Shown here in pieces: positions 1 through 7,825 of a stretch of 64,000 bases of DNA. The stretch's first letter is position 1. Each line of letters starts with the position of its first letter. Below the pieces are notes generated by a model that saw only the letters and a program-made list of their open reading frames with translations, had not been told where the DNA came from and searched no databases. Location of the stretch: positions 744,001-808,000 of the forward strand of contig NZ_BAABWX010000001.1 of assembly GCF_040364665.1 (NCBI RefSeq). Reading direction: 5' to 3'. The DNA is from Cognatishimia sp. WU-CL00825 (lineage in GTDB: Bacteria; Pseudomonadota; Alphaproteobacteria; Rhodobacterales; Rhodobacteraceae). The position numbers and the translations under genes are program-made.

Positions 1-1831
1 TAAGGTCAAGCGCTGCCAAAGTAATCTGGGCCGGGCTAGGGGCCGCCATATAAAGCGGTTGCCACTGCGGATTAAAGCAAGCTTTGAACTGCCTTAAACC
101 AGCTCCACCGGCTTTGGCAAAAAACACTTTGCGCGCCCAGGCTTCAAGTCGGGCATGTTCCTTTGGGCCGGCGGGCGCGGCCGCAAGCGACAGGCATGGC
201 ACCGTTTCAGTGGCGGCGGCTTCGATGGCGGATTGAACCAGGCGGTGCATGGTGCCATCAGGTGCGTCAGGTAAGACGCGCATCAAGTCCAAGCACCATT
301 CATGCGCGGTAACATGAAAGGTCACAAATCCAACCAACATATTGTTAACATAGGCCAATAGCACCTTTTGATGCGCCACATAGCTTTCTTCAAACTGGCC
401 CATAGAAAGGCCACGTGCACCGCCATGGGTGGCCTCCCAGGCGGCGGATACCTGTGCCATATCATCAAACGGCAATGCATCTTGGGCGATCGAAATTGTT
501 ACGCCGGCTTTTTCTGCGGTGCGCAATTTGCGCCGCAATTGACGGTATTTAGATCCGTCAAGCTTATGCGTCATTGGGCGAACCATGGCTTCGTCGGCCA
601 CATGTAATACAGTCCATCCAGCTTTTCGGGCGCGCAACGCGTGGCGGGCCGTGATTTTATATTTGCAAACAATGCGGTTTTGATCCCGCGCTATGTCGCG
701 CAACGGCTGTGCCAAATCTGCGGAATGGCCTTGGATCGGGTCAAATATCGTGGTCAAGGTCTGACCGGTGCGCACAACGCCACACACCCCGCCCGTGCAA
801 TGCAAAATCGCTCCGCCGTTTTGGCGCACAACGCCCAACTCGGCACGGGCGCTGCTGGATTTCAGGCTGTTGTCCAGATCACCAAGCGCTTGTGACAGCC
901 AATCGGCATCGTTTGATTTTGTCATGGGCTTCAAAAGCGCAATGCCACCCAAAATCGCGGGCAGGGCATAATAAACCATGCGGAAAGCCAGGATGGCAGC
1001 CATCAGCTCTGCCTCTGGCGCAAGCGGTAACAAGGCCAGAACCGTCAGTTCAAATGGACCAACTCCGCCGGGCGTCCCAGAAAGCAATGCCGCGCCTAAA
1101 GCTATCAGATAAACCGGAAAAATCTGTGCGATTGTCAATTCAATGCCGGTTGGCAACAACACCCAAAAGGCCAAGGTGGCTGCAAAGGTATCTAAAAGAC
1201 AAAGCGCCAAAAGCGCCCCCATGGCGGTCAGAGTTGGCAGCTCAATTTCGCGGCCCGCGCGTCGCAAGACCGGGTTGAAAAACGCCAGACCAAGCAGGCC
1301 AAACGCCACAGCCAGCACCGAACAGGGTACTGAAACATGCACGCCTCCTGTGGGCAGAACCAACACCGCCGTTGCTGTTATCACTGACCATGCGGCGAGG
1401 AAGGTCAGGGTCACAAAGGCAGTGATTTTCGCGGCAGAAACCAGACCTAATCCGGGCTGCATGCGCCAGCGAATAAAGGCCCCTACAATGGCACCAGCGC
1501 CAACTGTTTGACCAACCGAAATCGCCGTTGCACCCGTAACTGTGGCACGACGTTGGGGTAAACCTGTTTGAAAATGTCTATGGGCAACAACATCATAGCG
1601 GGCCACTGCCCAAAAACTCAGCGCAGTGGCAAAGATTGCCGCGATCCATTGCCAAGGTTCGACGCTTAAAACCGCCTGCCAAAGTTGACTAAAATTGATG
1701 TGATCTAGCTGGTTATATAGCGCCCAACAGCAGACAACGCCGATTGCAATTGGAATTGCATGGCGTAGCACTGTTCGGGCTTGACGAATTGCCTGCCCCA
1801 AAATGTTACCCTCAACCTCAATTTGTCCCAC
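1..1831 (-). CDS. MprF-like bifunctional flippase / DUF2156 aminoacyl-lipid synthetase (partial)
   Basis: The minus strand reads open from about 1831 to the window edge, so the C-terminus is missing. The first ~320 residues are a run of hydrophobic segments with short loops, containing LLSGTPGGVGPFELTVLALL, which is typical of the UPF0104/lysyl-phosphatidylglycerol flippase domain. From about residue 340 the protein is soluble and has the look of the DUF2156 GNAT-fold domain (DEAMVRPMTHKLDGSKYRQL, then WEATHGGARGLSMGQF). MprF-type proteins attach amino acids to membrane phospholipids and flip them, or make ornithine- or lysyl-type lipids. I see no ATG in frame near the start; the GTG at 1831-1829 fits the beginning of the hydrophobic part but has no good ribosome site, so the start is uncertain. 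The family call is fairly firm; the lipid substrate is unknown. Confidence 0.8.
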   Translation of the reverse strand, partial: MGQIEVEGNILGQAIRQARTVLRHAIPIAIGVVCCWALYNQLDHINFSQLWQAVLSVEPWQWIAAIFATALSFWAVARYDVVAHRHFQTGLPQRRATVTGATAISVGQTVGAGAIVGAFIRWRMQPGLGLVSAAKITAFVTLTFLAAWSVITATAVLVLPTGGVHVSVPCSVLAVAFGLLGLAFFNPVLRRAGREIELPTLTAMGALLALCLLDTFAATLAFWVLLPTGIELTIAQIFPVYLIALGAALLSGTPGGVGPFELTVLALLPLAPEAELMAAILAFRMVYYALPAILGGIALLKPMTKSNDADWLSQALGDLDNSLKSSSARAELGVVRQNGGAILHCTGGVCGVVRTGQTLTTIFDPIQGHSADLAQPLRDIARDQNRIVCKYKITARHALRARKAGWTVLHVADEAMVRPMTHKLDGSKYRQLRRKLRTAEKAGVTISIAQDALPFDDMAQVSAAWEATHGGARGLSMGQFEESYVAHQKVLLAYVNNMLVGFVTFHVTAHEWCLDLMRVLPDAPDGTMHRLVQSAIEAAATETVPCLSLAAAPAGPKEHARLEAWARKVFFAKAGGAGLRQFKACFNPQWQPLYMAAPSPAQITLAALDL

Positions 1832-1959
1832 CGTAACCAGAATATGGCTCGAAAGGTTACCGATACGATAACATGGCTGGGTTAAAATAAATACAAAGTA
1901 AACAGAAAGGCTTAGCTATTCTGTTCACCTTGTGGTTGATTTTTGCAACAGGTGCTAAA

Positions 1960-2274
1960 TCAAACTTCGTCTACAAGCTCGTTTTTGGCCGCTACAAGGG
2001 CCTCGGCGCGTTTCTCGCGGATGGTGTCTGACGGCACCTTGCCCTCAAGGTCAGCTGTGACTTTGCGAATGACATCTTCGCAGCCAGCTTCTTCAAAGTC
2101 CGATGCAATCACGGTTTTGGCGTAAGCTTCGGCTTCGTCGCCAGAAATGCCCATCAACTCAGCCGCCCAAAGGCCCAGCTTTTTGTTGGCGCGAGCTTCG
2201 GCTTTGAACTGCATTTCCTCATCATGGGCAAATTTAGCCTCAAAAGCTTTTTCGCGGTCGTTGAATGTGTTCAT
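1960..2274 (-). CDS. DUF1476 protein, ATP synthase zeta-type inhibitor
   Basis: A 104-residue, highly charged, Lys/Glu/Ala-rich helical protein beginning MNTFNDREKAFEAKFAHDEE. This start and length match the DUF1476 family, whose Paracoccus denitrificans member is the zeta subunit that inhibits the F1-ATPase. The expected role is to block ATP hydrolysis by the F1Fo enzyme at the cytoplasmic face of the membrane; that is family knowledge, not seen here. It is divergent from purC, separated by about 160 bases, an arrangement I recall from other Rhodobacteraceae. No cysteines or signal peptide are visible. Confidence 0.85.
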   Translation of the reverse strand: MNTFNDREKAFEAKFAHDEEMQFKAEARANKKLGLWAAELMGISGDEAEAYAKTVIASDFEEAGCEDVIRKVTADLEGKVPSDTIREKRAEALVAAKNELVDEV

Positions 2275-2432
2275 GGCAAAGATCCCTTTAGTTTGGGTAC
2301 GTGATTATTAAGATATGCCTATGCAATGGCTTTGCTGCAAGGGGGTAGCGACGCTTGCGACAAAGACGCCCATATACTAAGAGGGCGCAAAGAAGCGGGG
2401 AGTCGGTCCCCGCCCGCAGAGAAAGAGACCCC

Positions 2433-3194
2433 ATGGCGCGTGGAAAGAAGTTGTACGAAGGCAAGGCAAAAGTACTTTATGAAGGTCCTGAGCCCGGCAC
2501 GATTGTTCAATATTTCAAAGACGATGCCACCGCCTTTAACGCTGAGAAGAAAGACGTCATCGACGGCAAAGGTGTGTTGAACAACCGCCTCAGCGAATAT
2601 TTCATGGTCGGCCTGGGTCAGATTGGCGTGCCAACGCATTTCATCAAACGTTTGAATATGCGCGAACAATTGGTGCGCTCTTGCGAGATTATTCCGCTCG
2701 AAGTCATCGTGCGCAATTTTGCCGCAGGATCGATGTCTAAGCGTCTGGGCATCGAAGAAGGCACGCAGTTGCCGCGTCCGATTGTCGAGTATTGCTACAA
2801 AGATGACTCTTTGGGAGACCCGCTGGTCGCCGAAGAGCATATCGCAGCCTTTGGTTGGGCTGGTCAGCAAGACATGGAAGACATTCTGAGTATGGCGTTG
2901 CGGGTCAATGATTTCATGTCTGGGGTCATGTATGGCGTTGGCATCAAACTAATTGATTTCAAGATCGAATTTGGCCGTACTTATAATGGCGATTTTCAGC
3001 AGTTGGTTGTGGCAGATGAAATCAGCCCGGACAGCTGCCGCCTGTGGGATATGGAAACCAATCGCAAGCTGGACAAAGACGTGTTCCGTCGCGACCTTGG
3101 CAGCCTGACAGACGCTTATGCCGAAGTGGCGCGTCGTTTGGGTGTTTTGCCAAAGAATGCGACACCGATCACCAAACCTACGCTGATCAACTAA
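2433..3194 (+). CDS. purC: Phosphoribosylaminoimidazole-succinocarboxamide synthase
   Basis: SAICAR synthase joins aspartate to CAIR with ATP in purine biosynthesis. The 253-residue protein starts [18 protein letters not shown] and contains the signature [14 protein letters not shown] and the late motif LIDFKIEFG, both diagnostic of PurC. I chose the ATG at 2433 because the conserved N-terminus begins there and GAAAGAG lies just upstream; the frame is open further upstream, but that sequence does not resemble PurC. It leads a purC-purS-purQ block, with about 90 bases before purS. It is full length for the short bacterial form. Confidence 0.97.
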   Translation: MARGKKLYEGKAKVLYEGPEPGTIVQYFKDDATAFNAEKKDVIDGKGVLNNRLSEYFMVGLGQIGVPTHFIKRLNMREQLVRSCEIIPLEVIVRNFAAGSMSKRLGIEEGTQLPRPIVEYCYKDDSLGDPLVAEEHIAAFGWAGQQDMEDILSMALRVNDFMSGVMYGVGIKLIDFKIEFGRTYNGDFQQLVVADEISPDSCRLWDMETNRKLDKDVFRRDLGSLTDAYAEVARRLGVLPKNATPITKPTLIN

Positions 3195-3225
3195 CCCCTA
3201 GGCTCTGCGGATGGCGGGGCTTTTT

Positions 3226-3247
3226 GAGTATTTATAGAAAAGTGAAG
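3226..3247 (+). repeat. GTATTTTTA-tail intergenic element, copy 1
   Basis: The 22 bases between purC and purS match those at 14852-14873 with three differences (core GAGTATTT, then TAGAAA, then TGAAG). Both copies follow a G-rich or hairpin sequence after the end of a plus-strand gene and have the same orientation. This looks like a fragment of a dispersed rhodobacterial intergenic repeat. Confidence 0.5.
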
Positions 3248-3287
3248 CCTGGGTCGGGTTTCATTTAATGAGCTGGAGAAGATCGAC

Positions 3288-3527
3288 ATGAAAGCACGTG
3301 TTTACGTGATGCTGAAAAACGGCGTTTTGGATCCCCAGGGTGAGGCGGTGCGCCACGCGCTTGGGTCGCTTGGCTTTGATGGTGTTGATGGTGTGCGTCA
3401 GGGCAAGGTGATAGAGCTTGATCTGGCAGAAACCGATGCGGCGAAAGCCGAAGCAACCGTGACCAAGATGTGCGAAAAGCTTTTGGCCAATACGGTCATC
3501 GAAAGCTATCGCGTGGAGCTTTCATAA
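3288..3527 (+). CDS. purS: Phosphoribosylformylglycinamidine synthase subunit PurS
   Basis: A 79-residue protein ([20 protein letters not shown]) with the PurS core [13 protein letters not shown]. PurS is the small bridging subunit of the three-part FGAR amidotransferase PurLQS. The ATG has GGAGAAG eight bases upstream. Its TAA stop shares a base with the purQ ATG (TAATG), indicating translational coupling. purL is not in the window. Confidence 0.95.
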   Translation: MKARVYVMLKNGVLDPQGEAVRHALGSLGFDGVDGVRQGKVIELDLAETDAAKAEATVTKMCEKLLANTVIESYRVELS

Positions 3528-4195
3528 TGAAAGCGGCGGTTGTAGTGTTTCCCGGCTCAAATTGTGACCGCGACCTTGCGGTTGCCTTTGAGCGCGCCGG
3601 GGCAGATGTCACTATGGTGTGGCACAAGGAAAGCGCCTTACCAGCTGGCGTAGATATCGTCGGCGTACCAGGTGGGTTTTCCTATGGCGATTATCTGCGT
3701 TGTGGCGCAATTGCGGCCAATTCGCCGATTTGCCGCGCTGTGGTGAAACATGCCGACGCGGGCGGTTATGCCATGGGCATCTGCAACGGATTTCAGATCC
3801 TGACAGAAACCGGCATTTTGCCCGGCGCTTTGCGCCGCAACGCCGGGTTGAAGTATATCTGCCGTACCGTTGGGCTAAAGGTCACGGCCGCAGATTGCGT
3901 CTATACTGATGGCTATGCGCAGGGCGATGTCATCAATATTCCAATAGCGCATCATGATGGCAATTATTTCGCAGACCCAGAGACGCTGGCACGTTTGCAG
4001 GGCGAGAATCGTATTGCCTTTACCTATACCGATAATCCCAACGGGTCTGTTGCGGATGTCGCTGGTGTGCTGTCTGCCAATCGCCGGGTGCTTGGCATGA
4101 TGCCGCACCCAGAGCGGGCTGCGGATGCTGGCCATGGCGGCGTGGACGGAACGGCAATGTTTAGCGCATTGATCGACAAAGTCGTACCTGCATGA
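3527..4195 (+). CDS. purQ: Phosphoribosylformylglycinamidine synthase glutaminase subunit PurQ
   Basis: A class I glutamine amidotransferase of 222 residues ([16 protein letters not shown]). The nucleophile is Cys86 in [11 protein letters not shown], and the His/Glu pair lies in the C-terminal [10 protein letters not shown]. It supplies ammonia from glutamine to PurL for FGAM formation. The start codon overlaps the purS stop codon, so the two subunits are probably made in step. A 7-bp hairpin follows at 4201-4222. Confidence 0.96.
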   Translation: MKAAVVVFPGSNCDRDLAVAFERAGADVTMVWHKESALPAGVDIVGVPGGFSYGDYLRCGAIAANSPICRAVVKHADAGGYAMGICNGFQILTETGILPGALRRNAGLKYICRTVGLKVTAADCVYTDGYAQGDVINIPIAHHDGNYFADPETLARLQGENRIAFTYTDNPNGSVADVAGVLSANRRVLGMMPHPERAADAGHGGVDGTAMFSALIDKVVPA

Positions 4196-4200
4196 CTTGA

Positions 4201-4222
4201 GTACGCCGTTTAGGCGGCGTAC
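4201..4222 (+). terminator. Hairpin after purQ
   Basis: GTACGCC and GGCGTAC form a perfect 7-bp stem around an 8-base loop, six bases after the purQ stop. There is no T-run, so it may be a weak terminator or an RNA-stabilising hairpin before the sensor kinase gene. Confidence 0.45.
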
Positions 4223-4231
4223 CTTACCGCT

Positions 4232-6031
4232 ATGAGCGGCAAAACTGAACCACACGCAAAGATTGGCGGGAAATCCCAAAGGAAAACCCCCAGAAAAACG
4301 CACAGGCTGCGCACCATCAGTTGGCGCGTGCGTCTGGCGCTGGTGGGGCTGTGTGTGATCGCCGGATGTACCATCTGGATCACCAATAGCTATTTGACCG
4401 ATCGCTTTACCCAGAACACCCGTAACCGTGCAGAGTTGCGCTTGGCTCTCTACTCAGGAAACCTACAGTCAGAACTGCGCCGCAGCGCGATTGTGCCGCA
4501 GCTATTGGCGCGTGACCCGGAATTGATCCGCGCGCTGCAAGACAGCGATTTTACCACCTCTACCGCGCGTCTGATTTCCTTTGTCGAAGAGATCGGGGCA
4601 GCGTCCTTGGTGCTGTTGGACAGTGACGGGCGCACCGTGGCGGCCACCGATCGCAACCGATTGGGAGAGTCCCATCGTCAAGCGCCTTATTTTGTCGATG
4701 CCATGCGCTCTAATGCGACAGTGTTCAGTGTCGCGCCACGGGAAAGTGCAGGCTATTCCTTTGCCTATTCCCGCCGTCTGGAACAGCAAAATGTGGCGCT
4801 TGGGGTCATTGTGGTCGAAGTGGATCTGCAAAAGTTCGAACGGGCCTGGGCGGGCATCTCTGATGCTGTGTTGGTCACAGACAGTCAGGGGGCCATTATT
4901 CTGGCCACAGAGCCTCGTTGGCGTGGGTTAACCGAAGCAGACGCTTTGCAACGTCAGCCTGCACAGGGCGCAATTGAACGGGCTATTCAGGCGACATCGG
5001 ATTGGACAGCTTTGCCAGCTGATGCTTATTTGCGCGGCGAAGCTGTGATGCGCAAAGATGCCCGCATTCCCTTTCGAGGTTGGCAGATCGCCAGTTTCAC
5101 CAGCTATACCAATGTGCGCGAGCGGGTGAATGCGGTTCTTGCGTTGGAAATCATGGGATTCGCCATTCTTTTGGCGATGGCCTTCTATTTTCTCAGCCGA
5201 AAAAACGCTTTGCGCATGGCTTTGTTCCAGCGCGAGTCGGCGAGCCTTCGCGCATTGAACCACCGGTTGCAGCGAGAAATTGCCGAACGTGAACGCATGC
5301 AGGCGAGCCTTGAAGTGGCCGAACAATCGCTGGCGCAAAGCTCTAAATTAGCAGCTTTGGGCGAGATGTCGGCGGCGGTTTCACATGAGTTAAATCAACC
5401 TTTGGCTGCGATGAAAACCTATCTGGCGGGGGCGCGTCTTTTGGTGCGCCGCAATCGTCCCGAAGAAGCATTGTCCAGCTTTAAACGGATCGACGATTTG
5501 ATCGAACGCATGGGGGCGATCACCAAGCAGCTGAAAAGCTATGCGCGCAAGGGTGGAGAGGACTTTCACCCAGTAGAAATGGGGGATGCGCTGGCCTCTG
5601 CTCTGGCTTTGATGGAACCACAATTGCGTCAGAGACATGTTAAAATCGGCCGTATCATGCCGGATGAACAGGTGCGGGTGATGGGGGATCGTGTGCGCAT
5701 CGAGCAGGTGATGATCAACCTTTTGCGCAATGCTTTGGATGCCACAAAAGGCGTTGATGAACCGGAAATCGAAGTGTTGTTGGCGGCGGGTGAAACCGCA
5801 ACCTTGACCGTGCGCGACAACGGGGCAGGGATCCAGGATCTGGATAACCTGTTTGAACCCTTTTACACCACCAAACAGCCTGGCGATGGTGTCGGGCTGG
5901 GGCTTGCCATTTCCTCTGGGATCGTAAACGACCTAGGGGGACGGCTGACCGCGCGAAACGGTCAGAACGGTGGGGCTGTATTTGAAGTACAGTTGCCTAT
6001 CTTAAGTGGTGAGATTGAAGCTGCGGAGTAA
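4232..6031 (+). CDS. dctB: DctB-type membrane sensor histidine kinase
   Basis: A 599-residue kinase. A basic N-terminus is followed by a membrane segment (about residues 33-52, RLALVGLCVIAGCTIWI), a periplasmic sensor region of ~250 residues, a second membrane segment (ALEIMGFAILLAMAFYFLS), a coiled linker, and a HisKA domain with H-box SAAVSHELNQPLAA. The ATPase domain has N-box MINLLRNALDA and G-boxes DNGAGIQDL and GVGLGLAIS. This layout and the ELNQPLAAMKTYLAG segment match DctB, which senses C4-dicarboxylates in rhizobia. The response regulator follows three bases later. No dctPQM transporter is nearby, so the signal is inferred by family only. No clear ribosome site precedes the ATG. Confidence 0.82.
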   Translation: MSGKTEPHAKIGGKSQRKTPRKTHRLRTISWRVRLALVGLCVIAGCTIWITNSYLTDRFTQNTRNRAELRLALYSGNLQSELRRSAIVPQLLARDPELIRALQDSDFTTSTARLISFVEEIGAASLVLLDSDGRTVAATDRNRLGESHRQAPYFVDAMRSNATVFSVAPRESAGYSFAYSRRLEQQNVALGVIVVEVDLQKFERAWAGISDAVLVTDSQGAIILATEPRWRGLTEADALQRQPAQGAIERAIQATSDWTALPADAYLRGEAVMRKDARIPFRGWQIASFTSYTNVRERVNAVLALEIMGFAILLAMAFYFLSRKNALRMALFQRESASLRALNHRLQREIAERERMQASLEVAEQSLAQSSKLAALGEMSAAVSHELNQPLAAMKTYLAGARLLVRRNRPEEALSSFKRIDDLIERMGAITKQLKSYARKGGEDFHPVEMGDALASALALMEPQLRQRHVKIGRIMPDEQVRVMGDRVRIEQVMINLLRNALDATKGVDEPEIEVLLAAGETATLTVRDNGAGIQDLDNLFEPFYTTKQPGDGVGLGLAISSGIVNDLGGRLTARNGQNGGAVFEVQLPILSGEIEAAE

Positions 6032-6034
6032 ACG

Positions 6035-7369
6035 ATGGCTCAGGCTATGAAAATTGCGATTGTGGATGACGAAAAAGATATGCGTCAGTCTATCAGTCAA
6101 TGGTTGGCACTCTCTGGATATGACACAGAGACCTTTGCCAGCGCAGAGGATGCGCTCAAGGTTTTGGGGGCGGATTATCCGGGGATTGTGATCTCTGATA
6201 TTAAGATGCCCGGCATGGATGGCATGCAGTTTTTGAAAAAACTGATGGGCAGCGACAGCGCTTTGCCGGTCATCATGATCACCGGCCATGGCGATGTGCC
6301 GATGGCGGTCGAAGCCATGCGGGTCGGGGCGTTTGATTTTCTGGAAAAGCCGTTTAACCCAGACCGCATGAGCCAATTGGCGAAGAAAGCGGCAAATGCC
6401 CGGCGTCTGACTTTGGACAACCGCGTGCTGCGCAAAGAGCTGTCAGATGGCAGCCAGTTGATGAACAAGTTGATTGGGTCATCCCCCGTGATGTCGCGGC
6501 TCAAAGAAGATATCCTTGATCTGGGGCAGGCTGACGGTCATGTGCTGATTGATGGCGAGACCGGAACCGGCAAGACTTTAGTGGCGCATGCTTTGCATGC
6601 AGTCGGCAGCCGGGCGGGCAAGAAATTTGTCTTGGTCAGTTGTAGCGCCTTGGAAGAAGACGCGTTGGCCAAGCGCCTGTTTGGACCAATGCTGCCCGAA
6701 GACACGCAATTGCCCGCGGTCGAGGAAGCCCGCGGTGGCACTTTGGTGCTCGAAGATATCGAGGCGCTCAGCGATACGTTGCAGGCCCGTTTGCTAAGTG
6801 TGATCAACGATCAGGGCACCCCTGCGGAAACCCGCATTGTGGCGATTTGCAACCTTCAAGAGCAAAACCGCACCTGCGAAGATGCGCTGCGCTCTGACCT
6901 TTTTTACCGCCTAGCCGCCCTGCGCATCACCGTGCCCCCCCTGCGGCAGCGCGGCGAAGACATCCTGACGCTATTCACGCGTCATGCGGAACAGTTTTCC
7001 GAAGAATACGGCTGCGACGCGCCACAGGTCAGCGCCCAAGAAGCGGCGCAGCTTTTGCAGGCCCCGTGGCCCGGCAACGTGCGTCAGCTGATCAATCTGG
7101 CAGAACGTGCGGTACTGCAATCGCGTCGTGGTGGCGGCACTATCGCCTCGCTTTTGATGAATGACCACGAGGAAATGCAGCCGGTGATGACCACCGAGGG
7201 CAAGCCCTTGAAGGAATATGTCGAAGCGTTTGAGCGCATGCTTATCGACAATACCATGCGCCGACATCGTGGATCGATCGCAAGCGTCATGGAAGAACTC
7301 TGCCTGCCGCGCCGGACGCTTAATGAAAAAATGGCCAAATACGGTCTCGCCCGGGCTGATTATCTCTAA
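6035..7369 (+). CDS. dctD: DctD-type response regulator with AAA+ domain lacking GAFTGA
   Basis: Receiver domain (about residues 5-120; phosphoacceptor Asp55 in VISDIKMPG, conserved Lys in FLEKPFNPD), then an AAA+ domain with Walker A GETGTGKT near residue 173 and arginine-finger region SDLFYRL, then a short C-terminal Fis-type region (LCLPRRTLNEKMAKYGL). The loop that normally carries GAFTGA and contacts sigma-54 is replaced by LFGPMLPEDTQLPAVEEA, and Walker B reads GGTLVLEDIEAL (ED rather than DE). NtrC of Rhodobacter capsulatus also lacks GAFTGA and works with the housekeeping sigma factor; I infer the same may hold here. It follows dctB by three bases, with GGAG upstream of the ATG. Confidence 0.83.
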   Translation: MAQAMKIAIVDDEKDMRQSISQWLALSGYDTETFASAEDALKVLGADYPGIVISDIKMPGMDGMQFLKKLMGSDSALPVIMITGHGDVPMAVEAMRVGAFDFLEKPFNPDRMSQLAKKAANARRLTLDNRVLRKELSDGSQLMNKLIGSSPVMSRLKEDILDLGQADGHVLIDGETGTGKTLVAHALHAVGSRAGKKFVLVSCSALEEDALAKRLFGPMLPEDTQLPAVEEARGGTLVLEDIEALSDTLQARLLSVINDQGTPAETRIVAICNLQEQNRTCEDALRSDLFYRLAALRITVPPLRQRGEDILTLFTRHAEQFSEEYGCDAPQVSAQEAAQLLQAPWPGNVRQLINLAERAVLQSRRGGGTIASLLMNDHEEMQPVMTTEGKPLKEYVEAFERMLIDNTMRRHRGSIASVMEELCLPRRTLNEKMAKYGLARADYL

Positions 7370-7450
7370 AATCATCGAATATTTCCGTGCAAATGGCATC
7401 GCGCTTTCTGGCGCGGTGGCTTTTCAATTTTAGCGCGTGTTGTTTTACCA

Positions 7451-7480
7451 TTGTAATTTCCACATACGTGGTCTTATGTA
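7451..7480 (+). promoter_or_regulatory. Candidate promoter for rne
   Basis: TTGTAA at 7451-7456 and TTATGT at 7474-7479 are 17 bases apart. If used, transcription would start near 7487 and give a leader of about 340 bases before the RNase E start. Confidence 0.4.
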
Positions 7481-7486
7481 GGGATG

Positions 7487-7825
7487 ACGGACTGCGCCAA
7501 ATGGCAGCACCGCATGAGTTTCGCTGAAGGACTATCGCCTAGGACGCGATTGCGCCCGATTTTCTTTCAGACCGATTGAGCCCCTCGGGGCTAGACAAAC
7601 GCCCGGACCGCCAACTGGCGGCGGGCACGTAACAGGCGCCAACTGGCGTCGGAGAAGAACCGCGATGAAGCGCGCGATACTATTGAGAGACCGAGCAGAG
7701 GCCGTTCGCGGCCCCCTTGGCCGCGCGTCTCAACTCGCCTTGACAAGACACCCCGTGCAATCTCTGGAACCGCCTGGTCTGACACGCCAGCGCGACAGGG
7801 TCTCACTTCGGTGCAAATGGACAAC
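7487..7825 (+). promoter_or_regulatory. Long structured 5' leader of the RNase E gene
   Basis: No credible gene lies between 7370 and 7825. The stretch is full of inverted repeats: GCCCCTCGGGGC near 7577, the perfect hairpin CCGCC-AACT-GGCGG at 7610-7623, a second hairpin with the same AACT loop about 20 bases later (GCGCC-AACT-GGCGT), and a larger bulged stem from TTGAGAGAC to GTCTCAA (about 7683-7737). Long leaders mediate RNase E autoregulation in enterobacteria; an equivalent role here is inference. Confidence 0.5.

Noticed and set aside
641..1511. Several plus-strand open frames
   Set aside because: They lie opposite the MprF-like gene, whose minus-strand translation is a coherent membrane protein plus DUF2156 domain; the plus frames show no family resemblance.
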